A stretch of 64,000 bases of DNA from assembly GCF_002994745.2 (NCBI RefSeq), contig NC_037090.1, positions 14,620,001 through 14,684,000 on the forward strand. The letters run 5' to 3'. A program made the position numbers and the translations under genes. The stretch's first letter is position 1. The number at the start of each line of letters is the position of its first letter. This DNA comes from Rosa chinensis. Lineage: Eukaryota; Streptophyta; Magnoliopsida; Rosales; Rosaceae. This document shows positions 49,320-61,110 of this stretch, in pieces. The notes under the pieces are model-generated. The model saw nothing but the letters and a program-made list of their open reading frames with translations. It ran no database searches and was not told the DNA's origin.

Positions 49320-52165
49320 TGGAGAACTCGGTCAATCAAACCGCGAAAGTCCAAAGGTAACGAATTTCTGTCCTCTCTCTTATTAACTGGGTTCCCTGCA
49401 TTACCATAGTGGGCTCAGTTAGTTCACCATGGTTAGGGATTGTTGTAGAAATTTCATTCTGCTTTCTTGGGTTTTATACTGGTGACCGTATCTGACTTTA
49501 CGGACCTGAATTACGGCGTCGTTTTCTATTGACAAAGTTGATGATCTTAGCTGTTTAAGTAGTTTAGGTGATGCAATGACTATGGTTTAGAACAGAAGGC
49601 TGAATTTGTAGATAAGTTAGTGATAGTGAAGTGAAGAGGGGACCTTAATTAGGTACTGAGGGTTTGATTGCAAGAAATGATAAAGGGTTGGTTCCGGAAT
49701 CGAAAGATTGTTTGAAAGCCTTATAAGTTTGTGATAAGAGTAGATGAAGAGATGAAACATTGGGGGGAATTACCGATTTCGTTGAAGTGAAAAGTTGCCT
49801 GTGGAAGCACTCATTCTGCTTGCACTGACAGTGTGCATAGTTTGCTCAATATTGTTGATTTGGAGACTTATACGAGAATGGATGGGAACATGTTTAGTGA
49901 TGTGAATGGCCAATATGATCCAAAACCGGAATTCCATGTTTATGATATAGTATGGGGGAAAGTAAGGGGTTATCCGTGGTGGCCTGGACGGATATGTGAT
50001 CCTTCAGCTTCATCGAATGAGGCAAAGATGCTTTTCAGAAAGGGTAGTTATTTGATAGATTATTTTGGGGATCACTCATTTACTTGGAATGAAGCACCAC
50101 ATATTAAGCCCTTTCTGGATTATTTCTCGCAAATGGAGAAGCAGAGTAACAAGGACGAATTCCAAAATGCCATTGCTTGTGCTCTGGACGAATTCTTAAG
50201 ACGGGTAGAGTTGGGGGTGGTCTGTTCTTGCATATCTGGAGAGGTATATCCAAAACTCAAAAATCAGATAATTATTAGTGATGGAGTCAGGCAAGAAGAA
50301 GAAGAAGAAGAAGAAGAAGACAGTGGAAATGCTGGTGACGGTTCCCTTACCGCCATCTCTTTTGAACCTCAGAAACTCATTATGCTTCTAAAGGAGTTTG
50401 CTCAGTTTTCATATGGAAAAGCTGATCAACTAGAACTTTCAACATCAGTGATCCAATTATCAGCTTTCTATTGTTGGAAGAGTTCTCAGCTGTCGCTGCC
50501 AACAGAGAATGATGCCTATATATCAGTATTGGGGGAGAAGACTCAATTCAATGTATTAGGTCACAATTCACTTCCAGTAACTACAGATGAGAAGCTGGTG
50601 CAGAAATCTAAAAGTAAAGGTAACTATAATAACATATCTGAGGATAATAGTCTGGGTAAAGAACAGAAAAGTTTGTCAGATTTAACGGCTCAGAAGTGTT
50701 TCTCTGGGGGGAGGGAGGCACAATGGCACAAGGATATGCCACTGCACCCCCTGACACTTACTACTGTTCTATTTTGGTTACTTATACCTTGATACCCTTC
50801 TTTTTGGTCTATCTCTTGTTCATATATACAATAGTCTGCCAATAACACAGAATTTTTCTGCATGCAATAGTCATACATAGATAAACTATTAGTTTCGTAA
50901 CGAAATCTTGCACAACTTAATTATAAGTTTGCCATAGGAAATTTGAACAACTAAAACAAATGCATGTAATGCTTTTAGCATGCTGAATTGCTGATGATAA
51001 ATCATAAAACCAACAATGTATATGTGAATGGAAAATACCTTTGAAAAACAAGACAGACAGACACACACACACACACACGCACACACTATGTTAAGTGTTA
51101 ATATTCATTCACAAATCACTACTCCTGCTTTTGTCCTCTTTTATATTTAAGCAAGCTCATGTATTGATGAGGTTTTGCTCTTTTTGTGGCTAACAACAAT
51201 GATTGGGATGTTGTGCAACAGTGTGGCTGATGAAGAAGCAACGCACAATTCACACCCGCAGGAATAAAGTCCTGGTTCCGCCCCTGTGTTTGTCTATTCC
51301 AATGACTGATAATGCAGCAGAAGGGGAAGCTAGTGGTTTGGTTTCTTTACCTTCCATGAGTGAGAATACATCAGAAGGGGAAACTAGCAGTAAATTGATT
51401 TTGCAATCTTCTAATGAGAATCCAGGGGAAGTTGATGGTATAGCGGATGAAGATGTGACTGCAGTCAGTGAAGCTGCACTTCCAGTAACTAAGGATGAGA
51501 AATTGGTGCGGAAATCAGAAAATAAAGATTACTCATTGCACAAGTGTAAGCACATGTCTGAGTGCAGTATGAATTCGAGTGAAAAAGAGAAAACATCATC
51601 AGATTTAAAGGCTCATAAGTGTTTGTCTACTCCAATTTGTCAGAATGGATCAGAAGGGAAAGCAGGCAGTAAATTGACTTTACAGTCCTGTGTAAAGCGC
51701 AAGGCAGTTGATGTTATAGCTGATGACTTTGTGCTGAAACATAGGAAAAGTGATTCATCAACGAGGACTAAAGATGCACTTCCGCTAACTAAGGATGAGA
51801 TGTTGGTGAGGAAATCAGAAAGTAAAAATAACTCGATGCATAAGTGCAAGAACATATGTGGAGATATGATGAATCCAAGTGAAGAACAGAAAAGTTTATC
51901 GGATTTAAATGGTGGGAAGTGTTTGTCTCCAACAAGTGAGTATGGATTTCCTTCTGATCGTACATTGACTTTGCACCCCTCTAGTAATATACGAAAGGAA
52001 GTCGATCCTATTCCTATAGCTGATGACTGTGCACTAAAAGATTGGGAAAGCAATTTATCAGCAGGGGATGTTGAGCAGTCTTTTGGAGTTGCAGATTTTA
52101 TTAACTTGTTTCTACAGAGGGAGCACATTTTTGGAGCCGGAGAAAGGATCTGTCTGGTTGAATGA
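49320..52165 (+). pseudogene. PWWP-domain paralogue, degraded and split by a transposon
   Basis: This is a second copy of the gene at 39.6 kb. The leader and 5'-UTR intron (49340-49480: aactcggtcaatcaaaccgc, cattctgctttcttgg) are conserved. The N-terminal ~140 codons are scrambled by stops and indels. From 49850 the frame is open again (TRMDGNMFSDVNG, VWGKVRGYPWWPGRICDP, FGDHSFTWNEAPHIKPFLDY) through a Glu run (50297-50320). It is interrupted at 50704 by a 582-bp element that brings a stop. The frame resumes at 51287 and ends with EQSFGVADFINLFLQREHI at 52165. The C-terminal repeat region has more units than the intact gene. It could still yield a PWWP fragment if transcribed, but lacks the normal start. 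Confidence 0.85.
50705..51286. mobile_element. 582-bp transposon inserted in the PWWP copy
   Basis: The flanking 8-mers are TGTTTCTC (50697-50704) and TGTTTGTC (51287-51294), 7 of 8 equal. The intact gene reads AAGTGTTTGTCTACTCCA at this point, so the insertion site is known exactly. The right end reversed begins CAGGGGCGGAACCAGG, a hAT-like terminus. The left end TGGGGGGAGGGAGGC is a worn counterpart. It contains a (CA)n run at 51060-51077 and no transposase. Confidence 0.8.
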
Positions 52166-52190
52166 AACTGTGTGAGATCAAGATCGTACA

Positions 52191-52500
52191 TCTCTCACCA
52201 TTATATATATTTTGATGTGGAGAAGAATGCTGGAGAATGGAGACGGGAGTCTTCTTTTGTTGTGATTCAACTAGATCAGTCAGGTCGGAGAAAGTTTAGA
52301 ATTAGGAACTCGTTTCTTTGGAAATTGATAAGCTACTCTGAATCAGGTTAAAACTCCATATGGATCTTGTGACTAATGAACCTGTTTTTACTTTTACTAA
52401 TAGCTTTGTTTTTTGGGTAAACTCGGTGGCCATTATCTTAGTTATTACAGAATGTAAGAATATTGTCAGTACCCAAAAGAGTCAAAGGTAGTACTTGGTT
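52191..52500. other. 3' flank of the PWWP copy
   Basis: This segment resembles the 3' flank of the intact PWWP gene near its start (gagccggagaaagg...ctgtgtgag). No gene is seen. Confidence 0.4.
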
Positions 52501-52559
52501 AAAGATCCATGAAACTTAACACAGACGAAATGCAACGAAATCTAACAGAGCATTCATGC

Positions 52560-54070
52560 AAATCCATCAATCCATGAAATGCATTCTTCCATGTATTCAT
52601 GTGGTGAAGGTTACGGGGTTCAGGTCATCATCGTCTTGTCCTCTTCAGTTTGTGCATTCAACAGCTTTTTCTTTCTCGATCTCATTCTCCAGCTTTTTCA
52701 GTTTTCTTATTCTGCTCAATCTTCATGATGACGTATTGAGGTACCATATTCTCAATAAGCACCGCTTTTGCAATCCTCTTGACCACCAAAAACCCGACAG
52801 ATGAACTAAGAGCAGATCTACCGGTAACAGCAAGATTACATCCCTGTCGTTTTTATAGAACTAGTGAAAACCAATGATATTGAAAAATCTAATAATATCA
52901 GGAATATTGACAATGCAAAACAGAAGGGAAGGGAAGAGTGGTACTTACGCTGAGGTAGAGATTAGTTTCTGTCAGGTCTGCGATTTTCTGCATTTGAGTT
53001 ATACAGTTCAAAGTCAGACATACAGGGAGCAGAAATTATCCTAAAACTAACAGAAAGGGATGCTATAGAACCGACACAAATACTAAAGGTGTTTTTCTCA
53101 GAGCAGAGATCAGTAAACTTCATGCACCTGCATGTGGTTCAATTCTTAAAACGCTTCACACGTTTGTCAAATTTCCCCTGCAGCAAAATGGTAGAGATAA
53201 AAAACAATAACAGAAAAAAGCCGAAAATATATATATGCCATTAATGGACTGAAATTAGCACAGCAATCGGACCAAGGACAATGCTCCAATTAATCAACTC
53301 CTGTTTAAAATAAAACCCCAACCAACTCTGACCCTTCTAGTATCATCAAAGTACAGAAAAAGATGCTGGAAAATAAAGACAGGCAAGAAGACAAAACTCA
53401 TAAGAGATACCAGCGTCCAAAAGTGAAATAACCAACTTGTCGATCTTATATCGTGCGCAAAACCCACCATTCGAGTACCCGATCTTTATGACTTCACAGG
53501 GCCTGTCATGGATTGCTACTTGTATTACCTGACATAATAGAAAGCCAGTTGAAAGAGTTGGAGCTTTAAAGTTGAAAGAAAACACTGAGCACATGATATC
53601 AAGATTCAAACAGATACAAATTATATCATTTGAAGTTATGACAGAGGTAAGATCAAAACAATGAAGAAGGATGTGTCATTTATACTACAGGGATGGAAAG
53701 ACGCATTAGAAACAAGAGTTCAACAAGCTTCTTAGCCCTTTTAATAGAATCTTCTGAACCATTATTGGCTGGGAATGCCCTCATGGTAGTGACCGGTTTA
53801 CCCTTGTTTAAAAACTCGCCCTGAACATAGTTCAGAATTTTCAAATTATTATGTGCGTCAATTTGTAGATGATTTGCAATGGTCCATTGATGAATTAATC
53901 TAGAATTCTATTCCATCCCTAATTCATATTTGTAAACTGAGATCCACATGAGTGTTTTCATAGACATGACATACCTCAATGAAATGGCATGCAATGTCAA
54001 GCTTCTGTAGAGACGATTCCACCTTATTCCAATGTTCAATCAAATTTATGGCTGACAAAAACAAATTAAA
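52560..54070 (-). pseudogene. Unidentified multi-exon gene or relic
   Basis: Minus-strand blocks with splice-like borders read, downward: ~54050-53968 AINLIEHWNKVESSLQKLDI; ~53845-53690 NKGKPVTTMRAFPANNGSED and KRAKKLVELLFLMRLS; 53529-53415 VIQVAIHDRPCEVIKIGYSN, GGFCARYKIDKLVISLLDAG (acceptor attatgtcag, donor gtatctc); ~53170 GKFDKRVKRFK; ~52990 KIADLTETNLYLS; and 52800-52700 FLVVKRIAKAVLIENMVPQY. The last block has a coiled, Lys/Glu-rich end. I cannot name the family. At least one junction (53415 to 53183) does not keep the frame, so it is probably decaying. Confidence 0.4.
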
Positions 54071-55038
54071 GGGGAAATTGGTCTTTTGAATAGTTACAAA
54101 TAATAATTATTTTGTAATAATAATAAGTCTCATAATTGGAGATAAGCGATCATCGCCGCTTCGTTATAGTAGACAATCGTCGCTGTTGATTTTCGATTTG
54201 AAACTCTGGATACCTGGATACCCAAGAAAGAACAGAGGGGATTTGTGTTAGGACTCTTATGCTATAATTACATATTGTCTTTGGCTAATGTGTTGATTTG
54301 TCTAAGGGCACGTTTGGAAAGGTAATGGAGATGAAGAGAATGATTAGGATGTATGAGTAGTTATTAACGTATATTAGTATAGAAATGAATACGGGCCTCA
54401 GGAATGCATTTTTTCTACCCAAAATATCCATACATATTTTCAATAACTCCAAATTACCAATAACCCTAAAAATATATATTTATATACACACACACTTTCA
54501 TATGCATTTTTATCTTGATTATACACTTTCATATGAGTTTTGAAAGGAGCTCAATAATCGAAAATAATTCTAAGAGGACATATCAATCATGGTTTATCTT
54601 GCAGGTTGTTATTTGACCTTCTCCCTAGCTAATTTAGTCGTCAGATGGTGTCGCTTTGTTTGAACAATTGATAGAAACACCCTGAGCAATGAGGATGAGA
54701 AGAATTTACTAAGCTGCAAACAAAAGAACATGCGTTGACAATGTGAGCATGCACTGACAATCCCAGCTGGAAAATACTGCAAGCTGATCATGACCAAACA
54801 ACTTAAAAGAAAAAATAAATCGCGCGCAGCCATCATATTTAAAGTAGACATTTGACGGGTTCATTTAGCAAGACTCTTTAACATAATAATTAAGCTAACA
54901 TTTAGGGTTCAAGGCTAAAGAAGCACACTCTTCAGTACCTCGAAAGCTCCAACTATTAAAACATATAAACTTGTACTGCTAACAAAGATAAACAGATCAA
55001 AATATGCAAGAAGAAGAACACGACCAAAACTTTCGCCG
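54071..55038. other. Intergenic with MITE-like debris
   Basis: Near 54305 the sequence ctaagggcacgtttggaaag is typical of a MITE end, but no partner was found. No gene is supported. Confidence 0.35.
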
Positions 55039-56093
55039 CTAAGTGAACCTCACGAATCTGCTAGGAGTGCTTTCTTGCATCTCACGCAACAACCTTTTTC
55101 TCCATCCACCCTCTACCAGTATAGACTTCAATGATGGGCATGCAAGCACTAGGTCTTCCAAATCAGATCCACTAACATGAATCCGAATGTAGCGTAGATC
55201 AAGGGATTGTAAGCGTTTGTGACTTAAAAATGCACGAACACCAACTCCGGTCACGAATCCATTACCTCTCAAATTAAGCATCTCTAAGTTGAGGCAATTC
55301 TCAGCGAGAGCGAGAATGGTGCGGTCTGTGACTTTGGGGCCCCAAGCAAAGTTCAATTTCTTGAGGGTTACAATTGCGGAGATCGCCAAGCCTCCAATTC
55401 AGTGACTCGCCGACAATGAGTCAAATTTAGCTCCTCCGAGACACACATCTTCTGCAAGAGTGAGACCCCAGAATCAGTGATTCTATGACACCCCTTAAGG
55501 ACCAATTCCTTTATGGTTTTTGAGCAAGACCCATTTGTCAAAAATCTCAATCCACAATCCGTAATGTCACAGCTTTCCAAATTCAAAACGGTAATCGGAC
55601 AACTTGAGGACCCAATTGCTTCAAGGGTTTTGTCAGAAACCAGCTTACACAATTCCAAATTCAAATACTTCAAGTTATCCGCTAAAGTTATGAAATACAC
55701 AATTCCATCATCCTCAATCTTATAATATCTCCCACGAAGCACAACCTTGGATAATCTGGGACACTTATTTGATAGTGTGCATAGACCTCGGGTCCCAACT
55801 ACACTAAAGGACCGCACCGGTGTTGTAAGGTCGATGACGTCCTCTAGTTTGGGACATCTTTGGGCTAATAATTCGAGGTCAGCGTTGCTTAGAGACAGGG
55901 ATGTTTGGAATGTGACCAAGTTTGGAAATCTATCAAGTAATCGAGGGAGACGATCGAGTTCGAGAACACGAATGCATGATCGGTTCCGACCCTCCGCTAC
56001 CCACCATTGCTTACAGACCTAAGAGAATGATTTTCTATCCTCTGGAACCCAGTTCAAGATTAGGCCTAGCTCGTCGTTACATTGGGCATCCAT
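55039..56093 (-). pseudogene. F-box/LRR protein pseudogene
   Basis: The start codon at 56093 gives MDAQCNDELGLILNWVPEDR KSFS, an F-box start of the 'LxLILxxVPxDRKSFSLVCKQW' type. The next codon is TAG (56019-56021) where Leu is expected. The frame then continues VCKQWWVAEGRNRSCIRVLE into leucine-rich repeats (LKYLNLELCKLVSDKTLEAI, ITDCGLRFL, ELVLKGCHRITDSGVSLLQK). Near 55394 one G is missing (TTGGAGGCTTGG for TTGGGAGGCTTGG), shifting the frame into LAISAIVTLKKLNFAW...LREMQESTPSRFVRFT. Two lesions, one nonsense and one frameshift, in an otherwise full-length ~350-codon gene indicate recent inactivation. Alternatively TAG could be removed as the end of an intron, but no matching donor is evident. 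Confidence 0.8.
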
Positions 56094-56429
56094 ATATAGT
56101 CTTGTTTGTTTTGTGCTCAAAGCAATGCAAAATATGGAATTATATGGACACGAAATAGAGAACAAATGGATATTGGAGAATTCTCTTATCATATAGAGTA
56201 GCTAGGTGTAAAGTGTGTTTTGTAGCGTTACATACCTTATACAACAAGGAATGTAAATCCCTAATCAATCTTGGTGAATGTTATAATTAAAGTCTAATCC
56301 TAAATCTAATTAGATACTGAAAATATTCTACAACATTAACTAATGCCCAACGAGATCAATATGAGTAGTTTGTGATCTGTAAGCACACGACGCAACATGA
56401 ACATAAATAAGGAGCAAGTCTTTTCAAGT
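56094..56429. other. Intergenic, no gene seen
   Basis: AT-rich former promoter region of the F-box pseudogene. Confidence 0.4.
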
Positions 56430-56745
56430 ATTTTGTGTTATGGTGGGTCAAGGATTGTTGTGGAAATTTCATTCTGCTTTCTAGGGTTTTATACTGGTAA
56501 TACTTGATTAAAGATCCATGAAACTTAAAACAGACGAAATGCAACGAAATCTAACACAGGATTCACTCATGCAAATCCATCAACCCATGAAATGCATTCT
56601 CCCGTGTTTTCATGTGGTGAAGATCATGGGTTTCGGGTCATCAACGCCTTGTCGTCTTCAGTTTGTGCATTCAACAGCTTTTTCTTATTCTGCTCAATCT
56701 TCAGCGTTTTCTCATTCTTCTCAATCTTCATGATGACGTGTTTTT
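56430..56745. pseudogene. Third PWWP-locus remnant: leader joined to 3' flank
   Basis: 56450-56500 (ggattgttgtggaaatttcattctgctttctagggttttatactggt) matches the PWWP copy's leader intron at 49438-49484. From 56505 the sequence (acttgattaaagatccatg, aacagacgaaatgcaacg) matches 52494-52735, downstream of that copy. The ~3 kb in between, including the whole PWWP coding region, is absent. The reverse strand of the right half again reads the MKIEKNEKTLKIEQNKK end of the unidentified minus-strand gene. Confidence 0.8.
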
Positions 56746-57626
56746 ATTGCCGGTTCTATTTATACATTTGCCGCATGTAGCAAGACCCGTAGTATAATCA
56801 TCCAGCTAACATCCATAACCAACTGAATTGTTCAAGGCTGAAATAGCACTCTCCAGTTTCTTGAAATCTCCGATCTAACTGTTAAAAGATGTAGACTTGT
56901 ACTGCTAACACCACTACAATTTATGGCAATAGCCACATGCACTATTGGTGACAAGTTTGGGCCAAAGGCCACATATGTGAGTGTCTATGACCCATTGCCA
57001 CATTACAGCCACTTTTAAATGGGTCAGTGCCCTGTAGGCCAGTTGCAATACATCATACCAGTCACGTTTATATGCTTCTGTGGGTACAATGAGTCTGACA
57101 TTGTGGTGGGCCATGTAACTGCAACACCCACGATTGTGTGTGTCTAGCAATCAAATAATAAAGGTTCTTCTTTCATTTAATTACACCATCCGGTGGGTCC
57201 CCCTAAATATTTTTATTTATTTTTATTTTTTATTTTTTGGTTAATCATGAATTTGACACAAACCACATTGGCCCGTGGCTTTCGTTCAAAATTCCCAAAA
57301 AAAAAAATAAACAAAACAAATGTTAATTACAAAAGCATATTGAAACCTTCATTTAATACTTTTATATTACATTAATCACTCCAGGTATAATACCTGATAG
57401 ATACACAAACTACCATAGAGTTCAAATAGTAGTTGAACACTATTAAACTAAATCAAACTTCACAGATCATACATCCAAAATCTATATCTGCTTATGAAGC
57501 TAAACTTAAAAGCCTCTGCACTTATCCCATGATTACGTAGGTACCACCTAATCAAGACCAAAACAACAAAAATACAGAGGCCTTAAGCACAATTGTTACT
57601 AACCAAAAGGTGAAATCTGAAGTGCC

Positions 57627-60292
57627 TCAATTTCTGGTAACTTGCTGCTGCAATTCTTCAGAGCAATGTGGTATGTAAACATCATCCAAGTTCTCCTCAT
57701 ATGAAGATTGAATATGGCTCATCGATGGTTGGAGAGAAGCACCCTTCATTCTTAAAGCTGCAGCAAGCATATCAGTTGACTCATATGCCCCAAGTAACAA
57801 AGCCATAAGAGCTTCCTGTTTTTTCATTGCAATCTCCATATTTTTAAATTTATCTTTTGTGGCCAGAGTTTGTTTGTTCAGTTCTTCCCTAAGCTTATCT
57901 TCCTTTTCTTGGCTCTCCTTCCGAATCGTTTCAATCTCAGCCTCATGTTGTTCTCTCATTGCTTGTACCTCTAAATGAACACCTCTCTTCTGCACTAGTA
58001 CACCAGGAACTTGTTCAGGTCTGACTCCAAAGCCAAATCCTCGCACCCCTCCACGTGTCTCTTTTCCAAGCACAGACACATATACTTCATTGATTTCAAA
58101 ATCATTAAGAGTCTCTGGAAGTTGGGATGCCCTCTTTGTAGTCTTCATCTTGTCAATCTTGTCCTTCATTAAGGCCTATATCAAACAGTTGGTATAACTA
58201 ATCACAGTAAGTACAATATCAATGTTGAGTACGCTTAAGCACTTGAAAATAATATGTCAAGAAGTCAAAAGTGATGCTTACAATAGCTTGTTTAGAATTT
58301 GGTTCATCAGGGTGGACATGGGTAAGCTCAAACATTTTGCAACGGTCTGGGTTTACACCTCCATTTATTTTTTTCTACATACATATGAACCAAGAATCTA
58401 ATTAAGAAAAACAAACATAAAAAAGTAATATGAGATATGCAAGTACCATGAAGGACAAGTAAATAAAAACCTGCAACAACGCTTCTTATTTAATCAGAAA
58501 CACTAAAAAAGAAGGTTGCAACAAGTAGAGTACAGGGTATGCAAATGGCGATTAAGGTCTTGCATGTTTTAAGAGCAGAACATTGGTCAAAACAAGAGAA
58601 GAGAATACGTCATGATGAAGGCCAGTGAAAATTGAAAATCAAGCAATTACTTAAGACAAATGGTAATCAGTAGTAACTATGAAACCAAACAACTTAAAAA
58701 TAAATAAATAGGTCCTTCATAACATGATTAACAATAACAAACTACTTGAGGCAATACAACAATATCCTGAGAACTTAAATAAGATAAACCAGTTTCTCAC
58801 AAACCTTTTAAATTTCAAGGTGAAAATAAGCAAACGTTATTTCGTAATGAGGCTAGTTAGGTGGAGAATACCTTGAAAGCAGAACATAAATTTTTACTAA
58901 ACCAAGCCCTCCTACTGGTGGTACAAGAGCAAAACTTTATCATCTGGTGCATTCGTCTAAGCATAGACTTTTATACAGCATACGTTTGTAATACAAATAA
59001 TTGGTAATATATATCATGTTATTTTCAAGTTTTCACTACACATATGTACTTCTGCATTGCCACAAATTAAGACATGCTAGTTACATTATTCTCTCACAAC
59101 TAGTACATTCTCTCACAGTAGATACTCATAATTGAATACATTCTCTATTGCTGCTAGAGTGACTAAGTTCATATATAGAGAAAACATAGACTTTTATATG
59201 TAACACTATGCAGATTAATTCAATATGTATGGCTATTCAATAACATAACAACTTACATATTTGTTCCTGATCTCTGCAAATGTCTTTGTGCCAGTTGTGT
59301 GCATCATCCTACGCTTTGCCCGACTCTGCTTGTTCACAATAGAACGCCACTGCATTAAGGTTCAAATATGTTACAGTAAGGTAAATTATAAACTACCCCA
59401 TCCTCTTGCAGATTTCATTAAACATAGATATATTCAGTCCTTGTTTCTGGTGCACATGCAGTTATAGCAGTAAAGTTAATTTTCAGGACGAATATCACAC
59501 AATCATATGAAAACATTATGCATCCCGTAAACATATATACCTGTTCCTTTTCATCTTCCCAGTGGTTAACTAGTGCAACCCATTGTTCTTTGCTTACCCT
59601 CCCATCTTTGCATTTAAAACGCTCTTCAGTACCAACATTTGGGGTATACCATACTTTCCGGAGTTTCGCCTTAAATGTCTTCCAACGATCATTCAACTTC
59701 CTCTCCACCACAAACCTTATCCTCCCACTCTTTCTTTGAGTTTCGGGGTCCGACCAATCAATAGTTCTCTAATATTACACATATACAAAAGATGTTATTA
59801 AATTATGAAGCTACAAATTATTAAACTTTAAACTAATCAGAATGTCCATAGTTAAAATTATAAACCAACACTTAGGTAGTTAAGTATGATTACCCTGATT
59901 GCATCCCATGCCTCATCTAGTTTCTTTCCTTTACGAAACTCTCGCCAATCAAAGACATTGAGCTGAAACAACCTATGATCTGTGGCCTTCATGCCAAGGT
60001 ATCGTTGCCATCTTGCAACAGTTGCTTCTGGCTCCACAGCTTGCCCTTCATCATTGAACTTCAAGTATTCCACATTCCCTCCTTTTGCCCAATTTGGCCT
60101 ATTTACTCCACGCAAATTAAAGCTATCATCCTCTTCAGCTTCAGAGTTCGAGCCATCCGTAAACTCATTCACAATCCCAACCACATTATGAAACTCATTA
60201 GTTATGTTTGTTTGTTGCATGTGTAGCAAAGATTGAGCAATCTCCATTTCATTGCTTAGAGGCTCCATATTGAACTCCATAAGTGATGACAC
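57627..60292 (-). CDS. Transposase_24-type protein of the CACTA element
   Basis: Minus-strand exons, downward: 60292-~59888 (acidic N-terminus ending KLDEAWDAIR), ~59768-~59540 (ERKLNDRWKTFKAKLRKVWY, VSKEQWVALVNHWEDEKEQ), ~59350-59258 (SRAKRRMMHTTGTKTFAEIR), ~58375-58280 (NGGVNPDRCKMFELTHVHPD) and ~58178-57627 (EVLGK-like SVLGKETRGGVRGFGFGV, then a coiled coil EQHEAEIETIRKESQEKEDK). The order WKxFKxxLRK..W, NRAKxxxxHTxGxKxFA, FExTHxxxD, VLGKExRGRVRGFGxG is the plant Transposase_24 family, the accessory DNA-binding protein of En/Spm-type elements. The frames are open. The 5' end may extend beyond 60292, and exon borders are approximate. Confidence 0.75.
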
Positions 60293-60865
60293 CTGTGAAT
60301 ATCACATTTATTTCAGAATATCCTATCAGATTAGTCTTATACTATAGAGAAATTATCAGATCATCTACACTGTTCTGCTATACTACTTTCATAATTAATA
60401 ACTACCTGTAGTTCTAATTAGACTTCTCATAAACCAATTGAAAAAAAGAATCTATAACTAGAAAACAAACTGCTCTGACAATGACATAATAGTTATTGAA
60501 AATAAAAAAACTCATCTGCCACAAAGTAACAAGATTTGAAGTCAAAGATGTTTCTGTATTTTGGTTGGATAACTCATCTGCCACAAAGCAACAAAATAAG
60601 CCAAACAATATATGATTATACTTGCAAACCATTTTGTTCTAATCACAATCCAAGAACCAACCAGAATACAACAGTGAGTCTTTATTCACTGACCAATTCA
60701 ATTTTCCCTTACAGCTCACTAACTAAGAATAGTACAATAATTGATTAGCCCTGGGAAGATCCCTTATGTAGTTAGATAGAACCAACTTTGATTCAATATA
60801 AGTTAATGTTCACAGAGATTCCAATTAACCTTTAAAGGGATCTTGGTTAAAGCTATTAATAACCA

Positions 60866-61110
60866 AGTTCTGCAGTAGTGTTCACAATAAGGATCTTCTA
60901 TTTTAGAATATAGACCGGACAAGGACTTACCATCACTCCCTTTTTAGAAGATGCACATGTACTGCAGTGTTCACAATAAGGATCTACTACTTCAGAATAT
61001 AGACCGGACAAGGACTTACCATCACCTCCTTTTTAGAAGATGCATGTACATGTACTGAGTGTTCACAATAAGGGATCTACTTTTCAGAAGATAGAATCAT
61101 ATACTTGCTT
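60866..61110. repeat. Three ~100-bp tandem repeats
   Basis: The unit gtgttcacaataaggatct ... atagaccggacaaggactta ... tttttagaagatgcacatgt recurs at ~60878, ~60970 and ~61060. The first two copies are nearly identical and the third is diverged and shortened. They lie upstream of the transposon gene and may be its promoter-side repeats. Confidence 0.8.
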
